Source: Ferrimonas futtsuensis DSM 18154 (GTDB lineage: Bacteria > Pseudomonadota > Gammaproteobacteria > Enterobacterales > Shewanellaceae). From it: a stretch of DNA of 64,000 bases. Where the stretch lies: NCBI RefSeq assembly GCF_000422645.1, contig NZ_AUGL01000020.1, positions 20,857 through 84,856 on the forward strand. The letters run 5' to 3'. The number at the start of each line of letters is the position of its first letter. The first letter of the stretch is position 1. The notes beneath the pieces were generated by a model. It did no database searches and was not told the origin of the DNA. It worked only from the letters and a program-made list of their open reading frames with translations. The position numbers and the translations under genes are program-made. Below, piece by piece: positions 1 to 10,232 of this stretch.

Positions 1-1
1 G

Positions 2-565
2 CCGGTGCTGGAGGGGTTTTGCCAACGCTATCCGCAGATCCAACTGGATCTGATCCTCAGTGATGATCCCCTTGATCTCATCGCCGAGCAGATCGATGTG
101 GGAATCCGCATCGGCCTCCCCAAAGATGGCTCTCTGGTAGCCAGGGTATTGCATGAAGAGGCCTTTTCACTCTACGCCAGTCCAAAATACCTCGAACAAC
201 ATGGCACCCCTTCCAGGGTCACCGACCTTGAGGATCATCGCTGGATCACCCTGTTTCAATCCGGATCGGATGGAGCGCAGCATCTGATTTATCAGGGCAA
301 CAGCCTTACCGTCCGCCCCCCAAACTTCTTTCGCACCAGCTCCCCCCTGATGATGCAGCAGATGATGTCCGACGGGCTGGGGATAGGCTGCCTGCTGCCG
401 GTGACCGTCCAACAGGAGTTGGCCGAAGGCAGGCTGGTACAGCTAATGCCGGAGATCAGCAGTGAACGGCTGATCTTCACCCTTATCTACCCCTTCAGAC
501 GTCAGGTCCCCCAGAGAGTACGCTGCCTGATAGATTATCTGCTGGAGGCGAAGTTGTTCGGCTAG
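2..565 (+). CDS. LysR-family transcriptional regulator, C-terminal part (cut by window edge)
   Basis: The gene enters from the left edge, so only about the last 187 residues are visible and the N-terminal winged helix-turn-helix lies outside. What remains matches the LysR substrate-binding domain: 'DVGIRIG' followed by 'LVARVL', 'YASPKYLEQHGTP' and 'DGLGIGCLLP' are typical signatures of the effector-binding fold. These proteins are DNA-binding activators or repressors, usually of a divergent gene, that respond to a small ligand. The ligand and target cannot be read here. The GTG at position 5 is internal, not a start. A hairpin (582-589 with 611-618) lies just after the stop. Confidence 0.85.
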   Translation, partial: PVLEGFCQRYPQIQLDLILSDDPLDLIAEQIDVGIRIGLPKDGSLVARVLHEEAFSLYASPKYLEQHGTPSRVTDLEDHRWITLFQSGSDGAQHLIYQGNSLTVRPPNFFRTSSPLMMQQMMSDGLGIGCLLPVTVQQELAEGRLVQLMPEISSERLIFTLIYPFRRQVPQRVRCLIDYLLEAKLFG

Positions 566-689
566 AGCCGGGCTGGGTCGATTGTCTGCGCATCCTCACG
601 GCGCTATGTTGCAGACAAGGGCCAGTGACGACCCTTGCGAATCGCTCATAGGCAGAGCGATCGGTGTCTTTTAGGGAGAACCCCATATC

Positions 690-1115
690 ATGAGCACCTC
701 AAGCCATCAGCATGTACGCTGCCGCCCCATCAATGCCCTCTATCGGCCAACCATGGAGGTCTCCGAGGCCAGCGCCCTCATAGAGATCGAGCTGTCTGAG
801 CAATACCACCACTCCGCTGGCGGAGTGCACGGCTCTGTCTATTTCAAGAGGCTGGACGACGCCGCCTTCTTCGCCGCCAACTCCCTGGAGCCGGAGTTCT
901 TTGTGCTGACCACCTCCTTCACCACCTATCTGACCCGGCCCGTTGCCGACGGCAAGATGCGAGCGGTGGGCAAGGTGGTCAATCGCAACAAAACCCAGTT
1001 TATTGCCGAGTCCGTGGTCTACGACAGCGAAGGCAGGGAGTTAGGCCGGGGCAACGGCATCTTTGTCAGGGGCAAATTCCCTCTGGCGGACGCCAGGGGG
1101 TATGCCGAAGGTTAA
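690..1115 (+). CDS. PaaI-family hotdog-fold thioesterase
   Basis: This 141-residue protein has the size and pattern of a single hotdog domain. The segment 'GGVHGSVYFKRLDDAAFFAA' fits the long central helix and its HG(x)VYF lead-in in PaaI/YdiI-like acyl-CoA thioesterases, and 'TTSFTTYLTRPV' fits the following strands. Family members hydrolyse acyl-CoA thioesters in the cytoplasm; the acyl group here is unknown. The ATG is preceded by AGGGAG about 14 bases upstream, a rather long spacing. It ends 75 bases before the convergent groEL and shares a bidirectional terminator with it. It may be cotranscribed with the LysR gene 124 bases upstream, but this is inference. Confidence 0.8.
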   Translation: MSTSSHQHVRCRPINALYRPTMEVSEASALIEIELSEQYHHSAGGVHGSVYFKRLDDAAFFAANSLEPEFFVLTTSFTTYLTRPVADGKMRAVGKVVNRNKTQFIAESVVYDSEGRELGRGNGIFVRGKFPLADARGYAEG

Positions 1116-1137
1116 CTCGCCAAAGCCAAGCACAAAA

Positions 1138-1163
1138 AAACGGACGCCTTGGCGTCCGTTTTT
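1138..1163. terminator. Bidirectional rho-independent terminator between the thioesterase gene and groEL
   Basis: The arms CGGACGCC (1141-1148) and GGCGTCCG (1151-1158) form a stem flanked by an A-run on the left and a T-run on the right. It can therefore stop transcription from both converging genes. Confidence 0.85.
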
Positions 1164-1189
1164 CAATGGAGGTCGGTAGACCGGGCAGA

Positions 1190-2857
<1,668 letters not shown>

Positions 2858-2876
2858 TCAGAATCTACAGAGTGAC

Positions 2877-3167
2877 TTATTCTACGATGGCCAGAATGTC
2901 GGCCTCGGACATGATCAGGACCTCTTCGCCGTCCACTTTCTCAGTCTTAACGCCATAGCCTTCGTTGAAGATAACAACGTCGCCTACCTTCACATCCAGG
3001 GGCTTCACTTCACCACTGTCCAGGATGCGACCATTACCCACGGCCATAACTTGGCCTCGGGTGGACTTTTCCGCTGCACTGCCGGTCAGTACGATGCCGC
3101 CTGCGGACTTGGACTCAACCTCGGTACGCTTAACGATTACCCGGTCATGCAATGGACGAATCTTCAT
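2877..3167 (-). CDS. groES: Co-chaperonin GroES (Hsp10)
   Basis: This 96-residue protein starts [14 protein letters not shown]. It contains the mobile-loop region '[14 protein letters not shown]' (about residues 17-30) that docks onto GroEL. It caps the GroEL ring during substrate folding. It is the first gene of the groES-groEL operon, with a sigma-32-type promoter about 80-110 bases upstream. Length and sequence are standard for gammaproteobacteria. Confidence 0.98.
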   Translation of the reverse strand: MKIRPLHDRVIVKRTEVESKSAGGIVLTGSAAEKSTRGQVMAVGNGRILDSGEVKPLDVKVGDVVIFNEGYGVKTEKVDGEEVLIMSEADILAIVE

Positions 3168-3246
3168 CTCTGATGTCTCCTAAAAGGTTCCGTCTAAAAC
3201 CAAATCTTCAATAATATGTGCGGCCTGCGCCGCCAGATGATTTTCA

Positions 3247-3280
3247 ATATGGGGTCGATGGTTGAAAACACAAGGGTGAA
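3247..3280 (-). promoter_or_regulatory. Heat-shock (sigma-32) promoter of groES-groEL
   Basis: Read on the minus strand, a -35-like CCCTTG (complement of 3271-3276) and a -10-like CCCCATAT (complement of 3247-3254) face groES. They match the RpoH consensus (CCCTTGAA / CCCCATnT) with acceptable spacing. No CIRCE inverted repeat is present, as expected for a gammaproteobacterium. Confidence 0.8.
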
Positions 3281-3424
3281 GTCAAAATTTTTTTGCTCAG
3301 ACCCCGGTAAAAAAAGATGCCACAGAGGCCCGGATTTTGCCTCTCCCTCTTTGCGCTGGCCCCCAAGCCGCTGGTACCATGCCCTCCCGACGATTCCGTC
3401 CCCAACCTAGATGTGACTTACCGG

Positions 3425-4783
3425 ATGTATGATAAGCACGGCCTTCTAACCGCTCCCATAGGCAGAGTTCTGCTGCGTATGAGCCTACCCAACCTCCTGG
3501 GTGTACTGAGCCTGCTGTTCTACCATCTGACCGACACCTTCTTCATCAGTCGCCTGGGCACCGAGCCCCTGGCGGCGATCTCCATGACCTTCCCGGTGAC
3601 CCTGGTGGTCTCCTCCATCGCCCTGGGCATGGGTGCAGGCATGAGTGCCCACATGGGACGGCTGCTGGGACAGGGGGACCTGCCCCAGGCCCGGAGCTTC
3701 CTGACCCACGGCCTGCTGCTGGCGGTGCTGATCGTGGTGGTGATCGCCCTGGCGGGCGCCCTGACCATCCGGCCACTGTTCAGCCTGATGGGGGCCGAAC
3801 CGGCGATGCTGGAGATGATCTGCGACTACATGCTGGTATGGTATCTGGGCATCGGCCTGCTGGTACTGCCCATGGTAGGCAACCAGGCGCTGCGCGCCAC
3901 CGGCAATACCCGCACTCCGGCGGTAGTGACCGCCGTGGCCGCCCTGGTGAACGCGGTACTCGATCCCCTGCTTATCTTTGGCATCGGCCCCTTCCCTCGC
4001 ATGGAGATGCAGGGGGCGGCCATCGCCACCGTCCTCTCCTGGCTGATCACCTTTGCCGTCGCGGCCTGGATGCTGGGATGGCGCTACCGGCTGATCGCCG
4101 CCCCCTGTCAGCGCTTGGTAGAGCACTGGCAGCGGTTGCTGCACATCGCCCGCCCCGCGGCGATCTCCAACCTGCTGAACCCACTGGCCAACGGGGTTAT
4201 CCTGGCGATTCTGGCGCGAATCGACACCCAGGCGGTGGCCGCCTTTGGGGCCGGCACCCGAATCGAAGCCCTGATGCTGGTGGGGGTCACCGCCCTCTGC
4301 GGCTCGCTGATGCCTTTCATCGCCCAGAACCTGGGTGCCGGGCAGTACCTGCGCGCCAAGGAGGCTCTGATGGGCAGCATCCGCTTCGTGATCGTGCTGC
4401 AACTGGGCCTGTACCTGGTTATCTGGCCCTGGCTGGGCGAAATTGCGGCGATATTCAGCAGTGATCTGACGGTTCAGGGATACCTCATCTGGTACCTGCA
4501 GGTGCTGCCGCTGGCCTATGGCCCCCTGGGGGTGGTTATCCTGTTTGTCCTGGCCCTCAACGCCTACCACAGGCCGATGACCGCCCTCTCTCTGAATGCG
4601 GTCAGATTGTTTCTGATGCTAATTCCCATGACCATGGTGGGTGCCTGGGCCTTTGGGGTGAAGGGGGCCTTTATCGGCGTCGCCATGGCCAACCTGATGA
4701 TGGGAGCCGCCTGTTATCACCTGGCCACCCGGGTGTGTGAGCCAGACTCTCTCACCGAGGCCCACAGCTCGCCCCTGGATTGA
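3425..4783 (+). CDS. MATE-family multidrug/Na+ antiporter
   Basis: This polytopic membrane protein of about 452 residues has roughly twelve hydrophobic segments. The N-terminal run 'LRMSLPNLLGVLSLLFYHLT' with 'DTFFISRLGTEPLAAISM' is the hallmark first helix region of MATE exporters. 'NQALRATGNTRTPAVVTAV' matches the conserved helix 5-6 segment. MATE proteins export cationic drugs or metabolites in exchange for Na+ or H+. I chose the ATG at 3425 because the open frame upstream is proline-rich, non-hydrophobic and overlaps the groES promoter region. No strong ribosome site is visible. It is monocistronic, convergent with fxsA. Confidence 0.88.
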   Translation: MYDKHGLLTAPIGRVLLRMSLPNLLGVLSLLFYHLTDTFFISRLGTEPLAAISMTFPVTLVVSSIALGMGAGMSAHMGRLLGQGDLPQARSFLTHGLLLAVLIVVVIALAGALTIRPLFSLMGAEPAMLEMICDYMLVWYLGIGLLVLPMVGNQALRATGNTRTPAVVTAVAALVNAVLDPLLIFGIGPFPRMEMQGAAIATVLSWLITFAVAAWMLGWRYRLIAAPCQRLVEHWQRLLHIARPAAISNLLNPLANGVILAILARIDTQAVAAFGAGTRIEALMLVGVTALCGSLMPFIAQNLGAGQYLRAKEALMGSIRFVIVLQLGLYLVIWPWLGEIAAIFSSDLTVQGYLIWYLQVLPLAYGPLGVVILFVLALNAYHRPMTALSLNAVRLFLMLIPMTMVGAWAFGVKGAFIGVAMANLMMGAACYHLATRVCEPDSLTEAHSSPLD

Positions 4784-4814
4784 GCTCATACCGTCTCAGG
4801 CAAGGTCCAGACAA

Positions 4815-4840
4815 AGAAAAAGCCGCCCCAAAGGGCGGCT
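4815..4840 (-). terminator. Rho-independent terminator of fxsA
   Basis: Arms AGCCGCCC (4821-4828) and GGGCGGCT (4833-4840) with a CAAA loop. The T-run follows on the minus strand only, so it serves fxsA. The plus strand has no T-run after the stem. Confidence 0.75.
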
Positions 4841-4922
4841 CTGTCACATCGGATTCAAACGCTAACTCGAACCCTGGTGAACTCAGACAGTTGACCACAG
4901 TGCCGCTGCGGGCTCAAGAAAT

Positions 4923-5471
4923 TCAGTCATCCTTTCTCTCGTACTCACCCTCGATGGTGGTGTTACCCCCACCGTCGCGATTGTCCTGACGGCCAAAAGT
5001 GCGCTGCTCTGTGAAAGGAGATGGCTGCTCGTCAAACGACTCCCGCGGCTCATCGAATGGGCGCTGCTGGTGAAACTGGGTGTGGAAGCCAAACCCCTGT
5101 TGTCCAGTGGCCATGTGCACCTGGGCACGGCTCATCAGCCAGGTGGCCAGCTTGCGGCGGGTGAACGGCGTCAGCACCAACAGGCCAAACAGGTCGGTGA
5201 CAAAGCCTGGGGTGACCAGCAAAACGCCGGCCACCGCCAGCAGCATCGCTTCCATGATCTGAGTGCCGGGCATCTCACCCCGGGCCATGCGGTTGCGCAC
5301 CTCCATCATGGTGCTCAGCCCCTGGCTGCGAACCAGAGAGGCACCCAAAGCCGCAGTGAGCAACACCAGGCCTATGGTGGGCCAGGTGCCCAGGGTTGTG
5401 CCGACCTGAACCAGGACGGAGATCTCGATGATCGGCATCACCGCGAAGAGTAAAAAGAGATAGAAAACCAC
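4923..5471 (-). CDS. fxsA: FxsA-family cytoplasmic membrane protein
   Basis: This 182-residue protein has an FxsA domain over about residues 1-130: 'FLLFAVMPIIEISVLVQVG', then 'ALGASLVRSQGL' and 'LLVTPGFVTDLFGLL' are characteristic. E. coli FxsA relieves phage exclusion by the F plasmid when overproduced; its normal role is unsettled. Two to three membrane helices are predicted, followed by a Gln/Arg/Glu-rich hydrophilic tail from about residue 120. It is divergent from dsbD, with about 215 bases between the starts, and ends at its own terminator. The neighbourhood next to groE is common in related genomes, from recall. Confidence 0.88.
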   Translation of the reverse strand: MVFYLFLLFAVMPIIEISVLVQVGTTLGTWPTIGLVLLTAALGASLVRSQGLSTMMEVRNRMARGEMPGTQIMEAMLLAVAGVLLVTPGFVTDLFGLLVLTPFTRRKLATWLMSRAQVHMATGQQGFGFHTQFHQQRPFDEPRESFDEQPSPFTEQRTFGRQDNRDGGGNTTIEGEYERKDD

Positions 5472-5687
5472 ACCTGCCTCACAAATTCTGTCTGGTTAAG
5501 AAACTCAAATGGGGGTGACCCGGTCTATTTTCAAGTCAGCCTTCATGGGCTGTTACATTTATCGATGCAGCGCCGGGATGGATCCAGTAAAGTAGCGGTC
5601 TCAATCGATACAGGCGGGTGTTGCCCGCAAGGGTTCGCCGACGGGCGATTCACCCCCGACGGAAATGATTGGAACAACACACAGACA

Positions 5688-7466
5688 ATGATGAAAAGAC
5701 TTTTTGCCCTGGCCCTGATGCTCACCTTGAGCAGCACAGCCTTCGCCCAGTTCTCCTTTCTTAATCAGGAGCCTGAAGTTCTCCCGGTAGATCAGGCGTA
5801 CCTGTTTAACTTCTATCAGCAGGACAACAAGCTGGAGCTGACCTGGGAGATGCCCGAACAGGGGTACTACCTCTACCAGGAGAGATTCACGGTCAAGATC
5901 GAGGGCAACGCCAAGGTTGGCGACTTTGTCTATCCCGAAGCCACCTCCCACTTCGACGATTTCTTTGGTGAGCAGCCGGTCTACTTCGATCGGGTCACCC
6001 TGGCTCTGCCGATTCTGGAAGCCGAAGACAATACCGAACTGACCATCACCTACCAGGGATGTCTGGACAAGGTACTGTGCTATCCGCCCACCCGCCAGAA
6101 AGTACTGCTCTCCGCCGTGGCCGCCAACGACGGCCTGATTGCGCCCCCTGCAGCCCCGGCCACTACCGGTCACGCACCGGCCACAGAGCAGGACAGTCTG
6201 GCCGCCCTGCTCTCCGACGGCCATCTGGGTCTGGTGATCCTGACCTTCTTCGGCCTGGGGATTCTGCTGGCCTTTACGCCCTGCGTCTTCCCCATGTACC
6301 CCATTCTTACCGGCATCATCGCTGGCCAGGGAGAGAAACTCTCCACCGGTCGGGCCTTTGCCCTCTCCATGACCTATGTGCAGGGCATGGCGATCACCTA
6401 CTCGGCCCTGGGACTGGTGGTGGCGTCTGCTGGCCTGAAGTATCAGGCCGCCCTGCAGCACCCCGCCATCCTGATCGGGTTGGCCATCCTGTTCCTGGTG
6501 CTCTCCCTCTCCATGTTTGGGGTGTACAACCTGCAGCTGCCGGACTCCTGGCAGAACAAGCTGAATCAGGCGTCCAACTCCCAGAAGGGCGGTTCCTTCA
6601 CCGGCGTGCTGGTGATGGGTCTGATCTCCGGCCTGGTGGCCTCCCCCTGCACCACCGCCCCTCTGTCCGGCGCCCTCATCTACGTGGCCCAGAGCGGTGA
6701 CCTGATGCTCGGTGGCCTGGCCCTGTACGCCCTGTCCATGGGTATGGGTGCCCCGCTGCTGCTTCTCGGGACCTCGGGTGGCAAACTGCTCCCCAGAGCC
6801 GGGGCCTGGATGGAGATCATCAAACACGTCTTCGGCTTCCTGCTGATCGCCGTCTCCATTGTGATGCTCACCCGCATCTGGAGCGGGCTGGTGGCAGACC
6901 TGATGTGGAGCCTGTGGGCTCTGGCCCTGGTGACCTATCTGCTGAAAGAGAATCGCAACACCCGCCAGGGCATCGGCCAGACCGCCCGCTACCTGATGTT
7001 GGGCGCCCTGATGATGGGTAGCCTGGGTTATGGTGGTTTCAGCGTGGGCTACGCCCTTTACAGCGATAAGATCGCCGGGACGGACGCCGGCAGCGCCCAT
7101 CACGAGGTGGAGTTCATCCGGGTGAAGAGCCTGGTGGATGTGGAGCGTGAAGTGGCCAAAGCCGCTGCGGCAGGCAAGCCGGTGATGCTGGATCTGTATG
7201 CCGACTGGTGCGTGGCCTGTAAGGAGTTCGAGGTTAAGACCTTCCCCAAACCCGAAGTGATAAAACGCACCGACCAGATGGTGCTGCTGCAAGCGGACAT
7301 GACCGCCAATGACGACCTGGATATCGAAATCCAGGAGCATTATCAGGTGCTGGGTCTGCCCACCATCCTGTTCTTCGATCGTCAGGGTACTGAGCTGAGC
7401 CGTCAACGGGTTACCGGCTTTATGAACGCCACCCGATTCGCCTCACACCTGGACGGGGTACTGTAG
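5688..7466 (+). CDS. dsbD: Thiol:disulfide interchange protein DsbD
   Basis: This protein of about 592 residues carries electrons from cytoplasmic thioredoxin across the membrane to periplasmic DsbC and CcmG. All three modules are visible. A signal peptide (1-20) and alpha domain hold the cysteine pair 'GCLDKVLCYPPT' (C125, C131). The eight-helix core has 'FTPCVFPMYPIL' and 'SPCTTAPLSG' with its redox cysteines. The C-terminal thioredoxin-like domain has 'ADWCVACKEFE' (C508, C511). The ATG at 5688 begins a good signal peptide; the open frame extends upstream without homology. CcmG delivery would support maturation of c-type cytochromes such as the multiheme protein in this window. Confidence 0.96.
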   Translation: MMKRLFALALMLTLSSTAFAQFSFLNQEPEVLPVDQAYLFNFYQQDNKLELTWEMPEQGYYLYQERFTVKIEGNAKVGDFVYPEATSHFDDFFGEQPVYFDRVTLALPILEAEDNTELTITYQGCLDKVLCYPPTRQKVLLSAVAANDGLIAPPAAPATTGHAPATEQDSLAALLSDGHLGLVILTFFGLGILLAFTPCVFPMYPILTGIIAGQGEKLSTGRAFALSMTYVQGMAITYSALGLVVASAGLKYQAALQHPAILIGLAILFLVLSLSMFGVYNLQLPDSWQNKLNQASNSQKGGSFTGVLVMGLISGLVASPCTTAPLSGALIYVAQSGDLMLGGLALYALSMGMGAPLLLLGTSGGKLLPRAGAWMEIIKHVFGFLLIAVSIVMLTRIWSGLVADLMWSLWALALVTYLLKENRNTRQGIGQTARYLMLGALMMGSLGYGGFSVGYALYSDKIAGTDAGSAHHEVEFIRVKSLVDVEREVAKAAAAGKPVMLDLYADWCVACKEFEVKTFPKPEVIKRTDQMVLLQADMTANDDLDIEIQEHYQVLGLPTILFFDRQGTELSRQRVTGFMNATRFASHLDGVL

Positions 7467-7559
7467 TTACCCTAACCACACCAGCGCCTGGGCCAACAGC
7501 CCGGCGCTGGTGATCAGCGCCAGCCCCATCCAAAGGTAGCTCCATCTCAATTTCAGCAT
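7467..7559 (-). CDS. Possible 30-residue single-helix membrane protein
   Basis: A 30-codon frame starts MLKLRWSYLWMGLALITSAG and is hydrophobic almost throughout, consistent with one membrane helix after a basic N-terminus. A purine-rich GAGGGAGGG precedes the ATG. Its stop abuts the dsbD stop on the opposite strand, and its last codons coincide with a strong inverted repeat (7481-7510) that may be the dsbD terminator. That overlap is why confidence is low. I know of no named homologue. A longer in-frame extension upstream looks non-coding. Confidence 0.35.
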   Translation of the reverse strand: MLKLRWSYLWMGLALITSAGLLAQALVWLG

Positions 7560-7792
7560 CACGCCCTCCCTCTGTTGGTCTGCAGATTGCCACCCTCCCC
7601 CATAAGGGAAGCGCGTACAGCGTTCTCTGATACCTCTGACCGAGGACCGGGTTAAAAGTGTCGTAAGAGTTTGTAAAGGTTTTGCTAACGCCCACTTCAA
7701 AGGCGATCTCTCTGGCAATGGAGAAAGGGGTCCAATCGAAGCGGGAAGCCACAGCACCCAGCAGGTGCGGAGTTGTTGGGGTCGGCAACAAT

Positions 7793-7815
7793 GGCCTGAC
7801 GGCGTCAGTCAGGCC
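7793..7815 (-). terminator. Hairpin overlapping the stop codon of the Lon-domain gene
   Basis: Perfect arms GGCCTGAC (7793-7800) and GTCAGGCC (7808-7815) enclose seven bases and include the stop of the upstream gene. There is no real T-run, so this may be a weak terminator or an mRNA 3' stabiliser. Confidence 0.45.
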
Positions 7816-8390
7816 AGATTCTCCGGCTGTATGATCAACGACAGGATAAATCTCAAGGTGCGGGTGCAATCTGGCGCCCTGAGCAGCTCCTGGGTGTCCT
7901 GTTCCAGCAGGGGCAGAATCTCCAGCCAGCGCTGACCGACCCAACACGCATCCTCCAGCTGACATTCACCATAAAGCTCACCCAACTCGGGCCTGACTTC
8001 AAACAGACGCTCCAGGGCTTCGCCCAGCAGTTCAAATCTGGCGGGCATGGGCAGAGAGGGCCAGTTGTTCATCACCAGCCCCTGCCCCATCCACACCCCA
8101 TCGGCCTCGGCCCAGGCTTCGGACACCTTGAATCGGCGACAGCCTTCGACGATCAGGCTCAGGCAACCATCTTCCAGCTGATGAAAATCGATGATATTGA
8201 CCACGGCTGCGATGGGGTAACAGGGCAGTTCATCGTCCTCCCGCTGGACACAAACCACCAGAGGCAACTGCTTGTGATAGTGCTCGGCCACCACCCGGTG
8301 TTGACCAGGGGTCACCATGCGAAGCTCTTTGCGCCCCTGCGGCAGCACCGGGCTGTCGATGGGCAGCAGGGCGACGGTCATTCTGTGCAT
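7809..8390 (-). CDS. Lon N-terminal-domain (substrate-binding) protein without protease part
   Basis: This 193-residue protein corresponds to the Lon substrate-binding (PUA-like) domain alone. 'LLPIDSPVLPQGRKELRM' resembles the LP(L)F..vlfPg.r..L.v..pr start of that domain, and 'IIDFHQLEDGCLSLIVEGCR' fits the later G.a.I..v..ldDGrl.i...G.rRF pattern. No ATPase or Ser-Lys protease region follows, which is usual for this stand-alone family. Its function is not established. The start may be residue 1 or the Met at residue 4. It is a single gene, about 125 bases downstream of the DUF2061 gene in the same direction. Confidence 0.75.
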   Translation of the reverse strand: MHRMTVALLPIDSPVLPQGRKELRMVTPGQHRVVAEHYHKQLPLVVCVQREDDELPCYPIAAVVNIIDFHQLEDGCLSLIVEGCRRFKVSEAWAEADGVWMGQGLVMNNWPSLPMPARFELLGEALERLFEVRPELGELYGECQLEDACWVGQRWLEILPLLEQDTQELLRAPDCTRTLRFILSLIIQPENLA

Positions 8391-8514
8391 ACACCCTCCC
8401 AGCCGGAGTTGTCACCCGTCTCGACTGAGGTTTGCATATGCTGCGATCACCTCCGAATCTGCGGGCTTTCCACTAGTTTAGACCCAGATTCGGCGGTGGG
8501 GGTTCATTTGTTGG

Positions 8515-8715
8515 TCAGGCGGCCAGAGCCTCAGTCTGGGCCCTGCGTTGCTCCACTCTCTTCCACACCTTGTCGTGGAAGTAGAAGGCAACGGTGTTCA
8601 CCAGAGGCTCAATCACCGCCACGGCGCCGCCTATGGCCCAGCTGCCGGTCAGCAGATACACCACAAAGAAGGCGATGGAAAAATGCATGATGGCAAAAGT
8701 CAGAGTCTTCAACAT
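8515..8715 (-). CDS. DUF2061 small membrane protein, probably iron-regulated
   Basis: This 66-residue protein has two hydrophobic segments: 'MHFSIAFFVVYLLTGSWAIG' (about 10-29) and 'AVAVIEPLVNTVAFYFHD' (about 31-48). The central 'EPLVNTVAYYFHDKVW' type signature is that of DUF2061. Its function is unknown. A 15/19 match to the Fur box sits 26 bases upstream of the ATG, so repression by iron-loaded Fur is likely. The patatin-like gene is next upstream in the same direction, but about 75 bases with the Fur box separate them, so this gene probably has its own promoter. Confidence 0.8.
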   Translation of the reverse strand: MLKTLTFAIMHFSIAFFVVYLLTGSWAIGGAVAVIEPLVNTVAFYFHDKVWKRVEQRRAQTEALAA

Positions 8716-8740
8716 TGGGGTATCTCCACATTGGATTTCA

Positions 8741-8759
8741 TTTAATGATAATAGTTATC
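8741..8759 (-). promoter_or_regulatory. Fur box upstream of the DUF2061 gene
   Basis: TTTAATGATAATAGTTATC matches the 19-base Fur consensus GATAATGATAATCATTATC at 15 positions. It lies between the patatin-like gene's stop and the DUF2061 start, placed to block transcription of the latter. Confidence 0.7.
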
Positions 8760-8791
8760 GTTTGCAATGAAAGCCAATAATTACGAATACC

Positions 8792-9883
8792 CTAATCGAT
8801 CGACTCTATATCCAGCGGGCGCTCCCCCTTCACCATCGCCTCGAAAGCCTGGGCCAGCTGCTCACCGGCCTCGGTGACCTGATGCCAGCGCTGCTGGCGC
8901 TCGTCGGTAGGCAGAGACTTGAAATCATTGCGATCCGGAATCTTCATGCCAGGCAGACTCGCAACAAACTCCTCAGAAGGTACCAGCATTACCACCCGCT
9001 CGAAGTTGCCTCCGGCCCGGCGTCCCTTGAGTGATTTATCGAACCAGCCCGGCAGCGCGTAAGGGTGGAAGTGGGGATAGAGCACCAGGCCACCCCGGCG
9101 CAATACCGGCAGATCCAGGTGGTAATCGGTGATGCCTCCGTCCATATAGCGCCCAGCAGCGGCCCCGTCGATGTCCAGCTCCCCGGGCGAAAGCAAAGGA
9201 ATGCTGCCGGTGGCCAGCAACACCGCCTCCATATTCTCTTCGGTCAGCGCAGCGTGATGAGTCGTCAGTTCACCGGGTTCATAAAAGCCCTGATGATTGG
9301 CGGAAAACAGCCAGCGCTCCCATTGATGCTGTATCAACGGCCTGCCTAACAGGTTGAGCCCCGCCGTCAACGCCAGGCTGGCCCCTTGCAGCAAGGGACG
9401 GCGGGTACGCTGCCCCTTCCAGCGACAGGCGATAAGATTCAGCACTCTGTTGGGCTGGCTGAGCAGCGCCTGATACCCCTGCTCACCGACGAGGGCGCGC
9501 ATGATGGTCAGACAGTTATTTCTCACCACCTCTTCCGTGGGACGAGTCTCGTACACCTGGCCTATGTAGGCATGTTGCAGGCGCCGATGAGCCTGATCCG
9601 CATCGGGATGGCACAGGGCGGCGCAGCGCCACCCACCGGAAGAGGTCCCCAGCAGTTGCATCTTCTGCTGACGTGGAACCCAGCGGGTCATCAACGCCCG
9701 GTCCAGGGCCGCCATGGGCAGCCACTTGGGACCCCCTGATGCGGCAATAAAGCGATCAAACAACGCGGAATCCCAACCGTACTCAGTGAGTTGCCGCCGG
9801 GCTTCGGCTCCGGCCAATATGCGAAGTGGAGTCAATATTCTGTTCCTGTCGACCCTGGCGCGGGCCTCGTCAGCCAGTCTCAT
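8792..9883 (-). CDS. Patatin-like phospholipase family protein
   Basis: This 363-residue protein shows a patatin-type Ser-Asp dyad. The glycine-rich 'AASGGPKW' (about 48-55) could form the oxyanion hole. 'LLGTSSGGWRCA' gives the GXSXG nucleophile (Ser81), and 'YMDGGITDYH' gives the DG[GA] catalytic Asp. These enzymes are acyl hydrolases of membrane lipids. There is no signal peptide, so it is likely cytoplasmic or membrane-associated. It begins MRLADEARARVDRNRI. It is not obviously in an operon. Its in vivo substrate cannot be inferred. Confidence 0.82.
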   Translation of the reverse strand: MRLADEARARVDRNRILTPLRILAGAEARRQLTEYGWDSALFDRFIAASGGPKWLPMAALDRALMTRWVPRQQKMQLLGTSSGGWRCAALCHPDADQAHRRLQHAYIGQVYETRPTEEVVRNNCLTIMRALVGEQGYQALLSQPNRVLNLIACRWKGQRTRRPLLQGASLALTAGLNLLGRPLIQHQWERWLFSANHQGFYEPGELTTHHAALTEENMEAVLLATGSIPLLSPGELDIDGAAAGRYMDGGITDYHLDLPVLRRGGLVLYPHFHPYALPGWFDKSLKGRRAGGNFERVVMLVPSEEFVASLPGMKIPDRNDFKSLPTDERQQRWHQVTEAGEQLAQAFEAMVKGERPLDIESID

Positions 9884-10232
9884 AGGGCATAGAAAATATC
9901 AGAAGTTGTTAAAATTTAGAACAATGTGGCCTTTTCCACCCTCCGGTAACCGGCCAGCACCAGACTCCCAGCTCCTTCAGCGATCCTGTTCTGACTCAGG
10001 GCAGCAATTTAGATGTTTTCACCTCCAGGCCCGCCGCGGCACCGAACAAAGTCGGGCAGGAGTTCACTTCCCGGTAACAAAATGGTAAAACGTGATCTAT
10101 GTCGCATTCGGGCCCACACAACAACCACAAGGCCCGGTTCCGGCCTGGCAGGACAGCCACCGGAGAGCGACACGGGGCGCCCCGGCTGTCACGGGGCACC
10201 ACTCGCGCAGTAATGAAGGAAGGAGTATCTGT
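9884..10232. other. Intergenic region between the patatin-like gene and the DUF2057 gene
   Basis: These 349 bases must hold the divergent promoters of both genes. A stem GACAGCC (10152-10158) / GGCTGTC (10184-10190), enclosing a self-complementary CGGGGCGCCCCG, lies shortly upstream of the DUF2057 ribosome site. It could structure that mRNA leader. I see no open frame and no clear operator. Confidence 0.6.

Noticed and set aside
3168..3300. CIRCE repeat upstream of groES
   Set aside because: No TTAGCACTC-N9-GAGTGCTAA-like repeat is present; the sigma-32 elements explain regulation.
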